From: Paucimonas sp.
GTDB taxonomy: Bacteria; Pseudomonadota; Gammaproteobacteria; Pseudomonadales; Pseudomonadaceae
Length of the DNA: 64,000 bases
Direction of reading: 5' to 3'
NCBI GenBank assembly: GCA_031253995.1
Contig: JAIRVG010000028.1
Span: forward strand, 62,001 to 126,000
Below are positions 9,428 to 16,719 of the stretch, piece after piece. Both the position numbers and the translations under genes were made by a program. Within the stretch, counting starts at the first letter, position 1. Each line of letters opens with the position of its first letter. The notes under the pieces were generated by a model. That model saw nothing but the letters and a program-made list of their open reading frames with translations. It was not told the origin of the DNA and searched no databases.

Positions 9428-11431
9428 ATGGAAAGAACGACCAGCGTGCGCATGGCTATCGCCTGCGCACTGCTGGCCTCGTTGCCGATCGATGCCATGG
9501 CTCATGGCGGACACGGCGACGCAGGCCCGCAAGGCAAGACCTTCACCCAACTCCCGGCGAATACTTCGCTGGAGGACGCGCTGAAGCTGTGCGTCAGCGA
9601 AAAGGACACCCGGGAAGACCACCTCCTTTCCGGTCTCGGCGGCACCCGCTACGACCTGGTGTCGGTGGGTGACAGCGAAAGGATCCAGGCTTTCTACAGC
9701 CAGGGCATGGCCCTGCAATACGGCTTCAACTTCAGCGAGGCGATCCGCGCCTTCTACCAGGCGTACCAGCTCGACAAGGGCTCGGCGATGCCGCTCTGGG
9801 GCATCGCCCTGTCGGCCAGCTCGAACATCAATACCGATGCCACCGAGGGCTGCGACCAGCTGGCCTACCTGGCGGTGAACCAGGCGCAGAAGAACGCCGG
9901 ACTGCGCGTAAAAAACACCCCTTCCGGCTTCACCGAGGCGCAGGCAAGGCGCGAAGAGGCCTATGCCACGGCCTTCCTCACCCAGTACGACGCCGATGGC
10001 GATCAGATCACCCTGTCGCCGGCCGGCAAGAAGCACTACGTGGAGGCGATGAAGACGCTCTCCAACACCTACTTCGACGACCTCGACGCCGCCGCCCTGT
10101 ACGCCGACGCCCTGCTCAACATCGACCCGTGGAAATGGTGGAAAGGCACCGAGGCCACGTCCGATTCGGTCAAGCCCACCGATGAAGCCGCCGACGCCCT
10201 GGAGGTGCTCAACCGCGTGCTGGTGCAGGACCAGAACCACTCCGGCGCCAACCACTTCTTCATCCATGCCATCGAGGAGTCGCCCTTCCCCGACAGCGGC
10301 ATGCCCATGGCCGAGCGCTTCCGCACCCTCAACCCGGCGGTGGGCCACCTGATCCACATGGCCTCGCACATCTACCAGCGCACCGGCAACAACGCGCTGT
10401 CCAGCGCCACCAACTATGCGGCGATCTCGGTGGACCGTGCCTATGCCAACCAGGTCCAGCCGGAGAGTCCGTACCTGCTGCACTACCTGGGGCACAACAT
10501 CCACTTCCTGACCTGGACCCTGTCCATCGAAGGGCGCAAGAACGAAGCGCTGAACATGGCCAGCGAGCTGGTGGACAACACCACCACCAATGCCTCGGTG
10601 AAGTTCCTCTGCGAAAAATATCCGGGCGAGTTGAAGACCAAGTCCGACTACTTCTACGCGGTGCCCTACTACTACGCCGTGCGCTTCCAGGCGTGGGAAG
10701 AGTTGAAGGCGATCGAACCGAAGATCACCGCCGGGCTGAAGCAGATCAACGACACCTGCAAGGACGCCAAGGGCTGGAAAACGCTGACCATGCCCTACAC
10801 GCGGATCATGCAAAGCTACGCCAAGGCCTACCAGGTGCTCGGCGACAAGCAGGACAGCGGCAAGGCGGTCGAGGCGCTGAACGGGTTCTGGAGCACGGCG
10901 GGACAAGTGCTCGCCGAAGTCAGGAAAGCCGATCCCGACGGCCTGCGCTACGGCAACAACGATGCCGTGGAGCTGCTGCGCCTGGCCAACCTGATCCTGT
11001 TCAACAAGGCCCAGGAAGCCACTGGCGACACCCTGGCCCTGAAAGCCGTGCAGGAAACCAGCGCCAGGTCCGTGGGTGAGCTGGGCAAGGCGCTGGCCGA
11101 TGACCTCGCCGGCCTGGAGGACGGCAACAAGGCCCAGGTCCTCGCCGCGTGGGCCAAGGCCGTCGAGGTGCAGGACAAGCTCTCGTACAACGAGCCGCCG
11201 GACTGGTACTACACCGTTCGCGAATCGCAGGGGTATGCGCTCCTGGCGCAGGGCGACGCCGGGAAAGCGGAGCGGGTGTTCACCGAGGACCTCAGTGAAA
11301 ACCGCTTGAGCGGGCGCTCGCTGAATGGGCTGAAGCTGAGCCTGGAGGCGCAGAAGAAGCCGGTGAGTGCGGATCTGGAGCAGAAGCTGGCGAATGCCTG
11401 GCGCAATGCGACGGTGAGTGCGAAGCCTTGA
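9428..11431 (+). CDS. Exported TPR protein with multi-histidine motifs, unknown function
   Basis: A 667-residue protein with a signal peptide (about residues 1-25, cleavage after AMA), leaving a mature N-terminus HGGHGD. The body is helical with TPR-like pairs (FYSQGMALQYGFNFSEAIRA). Three clusters stand out: HFFIHAIE (H276, H280, E283), GHLIHMASH (H307, H310, H314) and HYLGHNIH (H352, H356, H359). This spacing on successive helices resembles a metal site. The family is widespread and to my knowledge has no assigned activity. It follows the decarboxylase by 12 bases with a clear AAGGAAAA ribosome site, so it is the third gene of the operon, yet it is exported while its two partners look cytosolic. 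It could be a periplasmic metalloenzyme or a metal chaperone; both are inference. Confidence 0.75.
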   Translation: MERTTSVRMAIACALLASLPIDAMAHGGHGDAGPQGKTFTQLPANTSLEDALKLCVSEKDTREDHLLSGLGGTRYDLVSVGDSERIQAFYSQGMALQYGFNFSEAIRAFYQAYQLDKGSAMPLWGIALSASSNINTDATEGCDQLAYLAVNQAQKNAGLRVKNTPSGFTEAQARREEAYATAFLTQYDADGDQITLSPAGKKHYVEAMKTLSNTYFDDLDAAALYADALLNIDPWKWWKGTEATSDSVKPTDEAADALEVLNRVLVQDQNHSGANHFFIHAIEESPFPDSGMPMAERFRTLNPAVGHLIHMASHIYQRTGNNALSSATNYAAISVDRAYANQVQPESPYLLHYLGHNIHFLTWTLSIEGRKNEALNMASELVDNTTTNASVKFLCEKYPGELKTKSDYFYAVPYYYAVRFQAWEELKAIEPKITAGLKQINDTCKDAKGWKTLTMPYTRIMQSYAKAYQVLGDKQDSGKAVEALNGFWSTAGQVLAEVRKADPDGLRYGNNDAVELLRLANLILFNKAQEATGDTLALKAVQETSARSVGELGKALADDLAGLEDGNKAQVLAAWAKAVEVQDKLSYNEPPDWYYTVRESQGYALLAQGDAGKAERVFTEDLSENRLSGRSLNGLKLSLEAQKKPVSADLEQKLANAWRNATVSAKP

Positions 11432-11661
11432 TCGCGCCCGGGGCCGTACTACGGTCCCGGACTTCCACTGATCGCCGGGTGGTTTGACAAGTCACCGTAG
11501 CGGACTAATTTTTCATTAATCTTTCGGGAAAACAGCGAATAACCTCCAGTAGCTGTTCACCGCTTGATTCTTCTCTTCATTCATTCCTGCGCGGATTGAA
11601 GTTTGCTTGTAGGCGCGTATTCCTGGTCGATCGGAAAATGATTCCCGATGGGAGATCCGCC

Positions 11662-12240
11662 ATGCGCAAGAAACTGTTCCCCCTGCTGCTTGCTGCATTG
11701 TTGTCCTCGCTGAGTTTGTCCTTCGCCCAAGCGGTGGGGATCTCTACTCAGCCCAACGGAATACAAACCATATACTTCGGACAAAGATGCGATAAACCCG
11801 GGGTTAGCTGCCATCCAGATTATCCATGTGGCAAGAACAATACGTGCGGCTACCCACCTGACTTGTCACCCAACGTGGGTGATTGCAAAAGCGACCTGGT
11901 TAAAAACGGCATGAGTTCGAATGTGCTCGCCACTTACGAATATGACATCTGCTACAACAAATACAGCTGCCCTGAAGTCGAGAAAAGCATCGCAAGGTTG
12001 AATCCAGGGAGCCTTGAGTCAATGAAAGTCTTCAACAATCACGCGGAGTACCTGGAGTATCAGAAGATTCAGGGTACGGTAGACGACCCCCATAGTGACG
12101 CGGGCGTGTTGAGGGCCGTTCTGACGGCGTGCAGCCAATGCAAGCCAGGCGGAAAATCCCAGTGTTTCGATGGGGGCCTGACCTTGGAGAAGGTTCATGA
12201 ATTGCGCAGTAGAAAAAATCCTTTGGGTGGTCTGCGGTAG
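11662..12240 (+). CDS. Secreted Cys-rich hypothetical protein
   Basis: A 192-residue protein starting MRKKLFPLLLAALLSS, a clear Sec signal peptide ending near FAQA. The mature part has about ten cysteines, several in close pairs (RCDKPGVSCHPDYPCGKNNTC, then DICYNKYSC and TACSQC), which suggests a disulfide-bonded periplasmic or extracellular protein. I do not recognise the family. The start at 11662 follows GGGAGA; codons upstream in frame look non-coding. The gene and the gap before it are clearly more AT-rich than the neighbours, a sign of recent acquisition or weak selection. It stands alone between the three-gene operon and topB. Confidence 0.65.
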   Translation: MRKKLFPLLLAALLSSLSLSFAQAVGISTQPNGIQTIYFGQRCDKPGVSCHPDYPCGKNNTCGYPPDLSPNVGDCKSDLVKNGMSSNVLATYEYDICYNKYSCPEVEKSIARLNPGSLESMKVFNNHAEYLEYQKIQGTVDDPHSDAGVLRAVLTACSQCKPGGKSQCFDGGLTLEKVHELRSRKNPLGGLR

Positions 12241-12355
12241 ATCGTGCTTCGGGGTGTGCATCATTTAGCTGTACATCCATACAGATAAAACTTGCCAGCC
12301 ACTCTCATCCTGCGCATCCTAGGGAACCTCTTTCCCCAGGATGCCACCTCCCCCC

Positions 12356-14311
12356 ATGCGCCTGTTCCTCTGCGAAAAACCCTCCCAGGCCAAGGATATC
12401 GCCAAGGTCCTCGGCGCCAGTCGCCGTGGCGATGGCTGCTGGGTCGGCACCGGGGTGACGGTGACCTGGTGCATCGGCCACCTGCTGGAAACCGCCCCGC
12501 CCGATGCCTACGACGCGCGCTACAAGCGCTGGGTGCTGGCCGACCTGCCCATCGTGCCGCAGCAGTGGAAGATGCAGGTCAAGCCCAAGACCGCCAGCCA
12601 GTACAAGGCGGTCAAGCGCCTGCTGGGCGAGGCGGCGGAGCTGGTGATCGCCACCGACGCCGACCGCGAGGGCGAGATGATCGCCCGCGAGCTGGTGGAG
12701 CACTGCCGCTATCGCGGGCCGATCCGCCGCCTGTGGCTGTCGGCGCTGGACGATGCCTCGATCCGCAAGGCCCTGGCCAGCCTCAAGCCCGGTGCCGAAA
12801 CCTTCAGCCTGTACCACTCGGCCCTCGGCCGTTCCCGCGCCGACTGGCTGATCGGCATGAACATGAGCCGCCTGTTCACCCTGCTCGGCCGCCAGTCCGG
12901 CTACCAGGGCGTGCTGCCGGTGGGCCGGGTGCAGACCCCGACCCTGCGCCTGGTGGTGGACCGCGACCGCAGCATCGCCGACTTCGTGCCGGTGCCGTTC
13001 TGGGCCATCGACGTGCAGCTGGACAGCGATGGCACCGTCTTCACCGCGCAATGGCGCGCACCGGACGACGCCTGCGACGACCAGGGCCGTTGCCTGAAGC
13101 AGGAACTGGCACAACAGGCCGCGGCGGCGATGCAGGCGGCGGGGTCGGCGCAGGTGGTGCAGGTGAAGACCGAACGGGTGCGTGAGGCGGCGCCGCTGCC
13201 GTTCGACCTGGGTACCCTGCAGGAAGTCTGCTCGAAGAAGCTCGGCCTCGGCGCCCAGGAAACCCTGGATATTGCCCAGTCGCTGTACGAAACCCACAAG
13301 GTCATCACCTACCCGCGCAGCGACTGCGGCTACCTGCCGCTGAGCCAGCACGGCGAGGCGCCGGCGATCCTCGCCGCCCTGCACCGCGCCGACCCGAGCC
13401 TGGCGCCCTTGCAGCCGCACCTGCAGGCGCAACGCCGCTCGCGGGCGTGGAACGATGCCAAGGTCAGTGCGCACCACGGCATCATCCCCACTGCGGCGGC
13501 CGTTCCCCCCGAGCGCCTGCCGGGCAAGGCCAAGGCGGTCTACACCCTGATTCGCGCGCGTTACCTGGCGCAGTTCCTGCCCAACCACGAATACGACCGC
13601 ACCCAGGCCGATTTCGACTGCGCCGGCGAGGCCCTGCGTGCGGTGGGCAAGCAGATCGTCGAGCCGGGCTGGCGGCGTGCGCTGCCGGAGGCGCTGACGC
13701 CGCCGAAAGGCCGGGAGGCGCCGGCGCCGCAGGTGTTGCCGGGGTTGAGCAAGGGCCAGTGGTGCGCAGTACATGACCTGGCCCTCAAGGATCTGTGGAC
13801 CCAGCCGCCCAAGCCGTTTACCGAGGGCGACCTGATCAAGGCGATGAAGAACGTGGCCAAGCTGGTTGACGACCCGCGCCTGAAACAGAAGCTCAAGGAC
13901 ACCACCGGCATCGGCACCGAGGCGACCCGCGCCGGGATCATCCAGGGCCTGCTGGATCGCGGCTACCTGGTGAAGAACGGCAAGGCCCTGAGCGCCACTC
14001 CGGCGGCCTTCAGCCTGATCGACGCCGTACCCCGCGCCATCGCCGACCCCGGCACCACGGCGATCTGGGAACAGGCGCTGGACATGGTGCAGAGCGGCGA
14101 GATGACCCTGGAGACCTTCGTCGAGAAGCAGTCGGTGTGGATGAGCAAGCAGGTGGAACGCTGTGCGGGGTTGAGGCTGACGATTTCAGGGCCGGCGACA
14201 CCGGCGGGGCGTGGTGGATCGCCTTGGAAGAAGAAGCGCAAGAGCAGTGCTGCGGCGGCAGGCGGGGCCAAGCGGGTGCGCAAGCCTCGGGTGAAGAAAT
14301 CAGGGAGTTGA
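12356..14311 (+). CDS. topB: DNA topoisomerase III (type IA)
   Basis: Type IA topoisomerase that passes single DNA strands through a transient 5'-phosphotyrosyl nick and decatenates replication or recombination intermediates. Seen over 651 residues: the N-terminal TOPRIM domain (LFLCEKPSQA, then the acidic DADREGEM motif), the strand-passage domains, and the active-site Tyr319 in TYPRSDCGYLP. The tail is Lys/Arg/Ala-rich (KKKRKSSAAAAGG), taking the place of zinc fingers found in topoisomerase I. I start at ATG 12356 because family members begin MRLFLCEKPSQ; an in-frame ATG at 12341 would add MPPPP, and the AGGA at 12338 is awkwardly placed for either. Length fits TopB. Confidence 0.93.
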   Translation: MRLFLCEKPSQAKDIAKVLGASRRGDGCWVGTGVTVTWCIGHLLETAPPDAYDARYKRWVLADLPIVPQQWKMQVKPKTASQYKAVKRLLGEAAELVIATDADREGEMIARELVEHCRYRGPIRRLWLSALDDASIRKALASLKPGAETFSLYHSALGRSRADWLIGMNMSRLFTLLGRQSGYQGVLPVGRVQTPTLRLVVDRDRSIADFVPVPFWAIDVQLDSDGTVFTAQWRAPDDACDDQGRCLKQELAQQAAAAMQAAGSAQVVQVKTERVREAAPLPFDLGTLQEVCSKKLGLGAQETLDIAQSLYETHKVITYPRSDCGYLPLSQHGEAPAILAALHRADPSLAPLQPHLQAQRRSRAWNDAKVSAHHGIIPTAAAVPPERLPGKAKAVYTLIRARYLAQFLPNHEYDRTQADFDCAGEALRAVGKQIVEPGWRRALPEALTPPKGREAPAPQVLPGLSKGQWCAVHDLALKDLWTQPPKPFTEGDLIKAMKNVAKLVDDPRLKQKLKDTTGIGTEATRAGIIQGLLDRGYLVKNGKALSATPAAFSLIDAVPRAIADPGTTAIWEQALDMVQSGEMTLETFVEKQSVWMSKQVERCAGLRLTISGPATPAGRGGSPWKKKRKSSAAAAGGAKRVRKPRVKKSGS

Positions 14312-14343
14312 GATCGAGCCCCGCGCGGGCGGCGCTCGATCTC
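14310..14343. terminator. Hairpin overlapping the topB stop
   Basis: A 10-bp stem (14310-14319 with 14334-14343) starts inside the stop codon of topB and encloses a GC-rich palindrome. It lies between convergent topB and the methyltransferase gene and has no T-tract. Confidence 0.45.
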
Positions 14344-14374
14344 AAGGGCGCTACGAGACTCAAGACAGGCAGCC

Positions 14375-15196
14375 CTACTCCTTGACCGCCTGCAACGTAT
14401 AACTCAACGGCAACCGCCAAGGCTGGCTGTCCAGCTGCCATTCCCCATTGTCCCGCCGGCTCATCTGCCCCGGCAGAGCCTCCCAGGGAATGCTGTCATG
14501 CTCCACCAGCCCGGAAATCCGCAGGCCCTGGCTGAGCAAGGCACTCACCACCTCACCCAGGCCATGGTTCCATTCATGGGTCTCGGTGTTGACGAGGCTG
14601 GCATCGGTGGCCACATAGGTCTGGTCGCTGACCCACACCGTCGGCTCCGGCCGTTCGAAGTACGGGTACTCCACCACCAACCGGTCACGGTGATCCTCGT
14701 TGATCGCCATCAGCATCGGATGCCCGTCACGCAGGAACAGCCGCCCGCCGGGCTTGAGCAAGGTCGCCACGGTCCCCGCCCAGCGCTGGATATCCGGCAG
14801 CCAGCACAATGCGCCGATACCGGTGTAGATCAGGTCGAACGAAGCGGCCGGCAGGGTCGAGCAGGCGGCGTAGACATCCGCCTCGACATACTCGATGGCC
14901 ACCTCGCAGCGCGAGGCCAGGTCCCGGGCTTGCTCCAGCGAACGCGCGGAGAAATCCAGCCCGGTCATGTTCGCCCCGAGGCGGGCCAGGGACAGGGTGT
15001 CGGTACCGATATGGCACTGCAGGTGCAGGCCGCGCTGGCCTTCGATATCGCCCAGCAGCGGCAGGTCGAAACGCACCACCTCGGACAGGTGCGCGGGATC
15101 GGCGACGAAGGTCGCCACTTCATAGTCGCCAGACGCCGCATGCAGCGGCGCGCGTTCGTCCCAGCTGGCTTTGTTGAGGGCAAGTGAATCGGCCAT
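14375..15196 (-). CDS. Class I SAM-dependent methyltransferase
   Basis: A 273-residue cytosolic methyltransferase with the Rossmann fold. Motif I is atypical: GLHLQCHIGTDTLSLARLGA replaces the usual ExGxGxG, as in a known subgroup of small-molecule methyltransferases; it is followed by GLDFSARSLEQAR (acidic residue for the SAM ribose), EYVEADVY and a motif-IV-like YTGIGALCWLPD. The ribosome site is strong (AAGGAGCTGACC). It is a single-gene unit, divergent from the glyoxalase-fold gene. The substrate cannot be inferred. Confidence 0.82.
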   Translation of the reverse strand: MADSLALNKASWDERAPLHAASGDYEVATFVADPAHLSEVVRFDLPLLGDIEGQRGLHLQCHIGTDTLSLARLGANMTGLDFSARSLEQARDLASRCEVAIEYVEADVYAACSTLPAASFDLIYTGIGALCWLPDIQRWAGTVATLLKPGGRLFLRDGHPMLMAINEDHRDRLVVEYPYFERPEPTVWVSDQTYVATDASLVNTETHEWNHGLGEVVSALLSQGLRISGLVEHDSIPWEALPGQMSRRDNGEWQLDSQPWRLPLSYTLQAVKE

Positions 15197-15312
15197 GGTC
15201 AGCTCCTTTGGTCCAGGTCCGCGCTCACCTTAGTGTGGCCCATCGGCGCTGGCAATGTGCCGGTTGCCGCATTGCGGTATAACGGCAGCTTCGTCACTCA
15301 AGGAAGACCTGC

Positions 15313-15702
15313 ATGAAACTGGGATACACCATTGCCTATGTCGCGGATGTCGCGGCCTCGCTGGACTTTTTCGAACGCGCCTTTGGCCTGCAGCGGCGCT
15401 TTCTGCATGAGTCAGGGGACTATGGCGAGCTGGACACCGGGGCGACGACCCTGGCTTTTGCCTCGCTTGAGCTGGGTGAGGTGAATTTCGAGGGCGGTGT
15501 GCTGGCGGCCAGCGAGAGTGCGCGGCCGTTGGGGATGGAACTGGGGCTGGTGACCGATGATGTGCCGGCGGCACACACTCGGGCGGTCAACGCCGGAGCT
15601 CAGGCGTTGAAGGTGCCGCAGGTGAAACCGTGGGGGCAGACGGTGTCGTGGGTCAGGTGCCCGGCGGGGATTCTGGTGGAGTTGTGTACGCCGGTGGGAT
15701 AA
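15313..15702 (+). CDS. VOC-superfamily (glyoxalase/bleomycin-resistance fold) protein
   Basis: A 129-residue single-gene unit with the paired beta-alpha-beta-beta-beta modules of the vicinal oxygen chelate fold. Seen: an N-terminal IAYVADVAASLDFFERAFG module and a C-terminal module ending DPxG-like (WVRCPAGILVELC), where the Glu would be the last metal ligand. Such proteins act as glyoxalases, dioxygenases or antibiotic-binding proteins; nothing here decides. The ATG follows AAGGAAGACC. A composite repeat block follows the gene. Confidence 0.82.
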   Translation: MKLGYTIAYVADVAASLDFFERAFGLQRRFLHESGDYGELDTGATTLAFASLELGEVNFEGGVLAASESARPLGMELGLVTDDVPAAHTRAVNAGAQALKVPQVKPWGQTVSWVRCPAGILVELCTPVG

Positions 15703-15728
15703 GTGGCTGCACGCCGTCCACCGGGCTG

Positions 15729-15933
15729 CGCTGTCGCGCAGAGAACTAGACCGCAAGTGCACCGCGGTCGGCGTGGGAGCGGATTTATCCGCGATCGGCG
15801 GCGCAGCCGTCGTAAAACCTGAGTCCCAGGTTCTCCTGACACACCGCGGACTCAGGTTTTAGGGCCGCTTCGCGGCCAATCGCGGATGAATCCGCTCCCA
15901 CGCCGTCCCCGCTAAATCAATGAGTTATGTGTT
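15729..15933. repeat. Composite repeat with conserved ends enclosing paired REPs
   Basis: The block begins CGCTGTCGCGCAGAGAAC (15729-15746) and ends GCTAAATCAATGAGTTATGT plus GTT (15911-15933). Both end sequences recur, in the same order and orientation, at 46400-46417 and 46446-46468; the right end also occurs at 39970-39992. Between them lies a 129-base nested inverted repeat: 15773-15795 pairs with 15879-15901 (one mismatch region) and inside it 15814-15825 pairs with 15849-15860. This looks like a BIME with fixed flanks. Another small palindrome follows at 15947-15964. Confidence 0.75.
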
Positions 15934-15946
15934 GTTCCATGAGAGA

Positions 15947-15964
15947 GAGCGGGTTCACCCGCTC
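15947..15964. repeat. Short REP palindrome after DUF4198 gene
   Basis: Perfect 8-bp arms (15947-15954 with 15957-15964) of the GAGCGGGTTCACCCGCTC type, just downstream of the minus-strand DUF4198 stop at 15976; it may help end that transcript. Confidence 0.7.
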
Positions 15965-15975
15965 CCACAGCAATC

Positions 15976-16701
15976 TCACTCGTGATGCGGTTCACCCAGG
16001 AACGTCAGCGAGGTGAACAACCCCTCCTCCGCCGTCGGTGCGTCCTTGGCCAGCGGCCGGGTGACGCTGGCGGCGATGATGTTCAGGCCTTCGTTGCGCA
16101 CCACCACGCTGGCCCGCCCTTCGCTGTCGGTGGTCGCCGCCACCTGGTGCGGCGCGCCGCGATAGTCGCCGATCAGGTCCACTCCCGCCACCGGCTTGCC
16201 ATCCAGCAGCACCTGCACCGGCAATGCCTTGCCCGGCCCGACCTTGAGCGGATCGACCTGCGGCACGATCACCAGGCGCAGGGCCTTCAGGGCCGGCAGC
16301 TTCGCGCCTTCCTGGTAGATCGCCAGGCTGTACTTGAAGGTATGGGTCGAACTGATGGCGCCGGGCACCTTGGTGCGGTCCTCGTTCACCCATTTCTTCT
16401 CCGGCGTCTGCGACCAGGCACCATTGTCCAGCGCCACCGCCACCCCCGCCGGCGTGCGCAGCGGTTGCAGGCGGGCATGGTCAGCCAGGCGCTCGACGGT
16501 CACCGGGATCTGCCGGCCCTGCCCGTCCCAGGCCCAGGCGCTCTTGATCTTCTGCGCCTTGAACGGGTTGTCCTCGGCGCCATGGCCATACACCACCTCG
16601 ATCGCGCCGCGGCGCTGTTCGGTCCACAGGCCATGGGCCTGCACACTGCCGGCGGCAGCGAAAAGGCCAGCCAGCAGCCAGGGAGTCAGTCGCTTTTTCA
16701 T
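15976..16701 (-). CDS. DUF4198-family periplasmic protein, probable metal-uptake partner
   Basis: A 241-residue exported protein. The signal peptide ends SVQA, so the mature protein would begin HGLWTEQ with a free N-terminal His, a usual feature of DUF4198 proteins that could chelate a metal. The rest is beta-rich with an Ig-like region (VQVLLDGKPVAGVDLIGDYR, TDSEGRASVVV) and a C-terminal GEPHHE. It starts 18 bases after the stop of the TonB receptor gene, so the two form an operon; DUF4198 proteins are repeatedly found beside TonB receptors and cobalt/nickel-type uptake genes. The role (periplasmic metal or metal-chelate binding) is inferred. Confidence 0.75.
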   Translation of the reverse strand: MKKRLTPWLLAGLFAAAGSVQAHGLWTEQRRGAIEVVYGHGAEDNPFKAQKIKSAWAWDGQGRQIPVTVERLADHARLQPLRTPAGVAVALDNGAWSQTPEKKWVNEDRTKVPGAISSTHTFKYSLAIYQEGAKLPALKALRLVIVPQVDPLKVGPGKALPVQVLLDGKPVAGVDLIGDYRGAPHQVAATTDSEGRASVVVRNEGLNIIAASVTRPLAKDAPTAEEGLFTSLTFLGEPHHE

Positions 16702-16719
16702 TGCATGTCCTTATCGTGA

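Noticed and set aside
7712..10906. Very long open frame (1064 codons) on the minus strand across the oxidase/decarboxylase/TPR genes
   Set aside because: It is the shadow of three well-supported plus-strand genes in high-GC DNA; its translation is His/Gly/Gln/Val-rich low-complexity sequence without domains.
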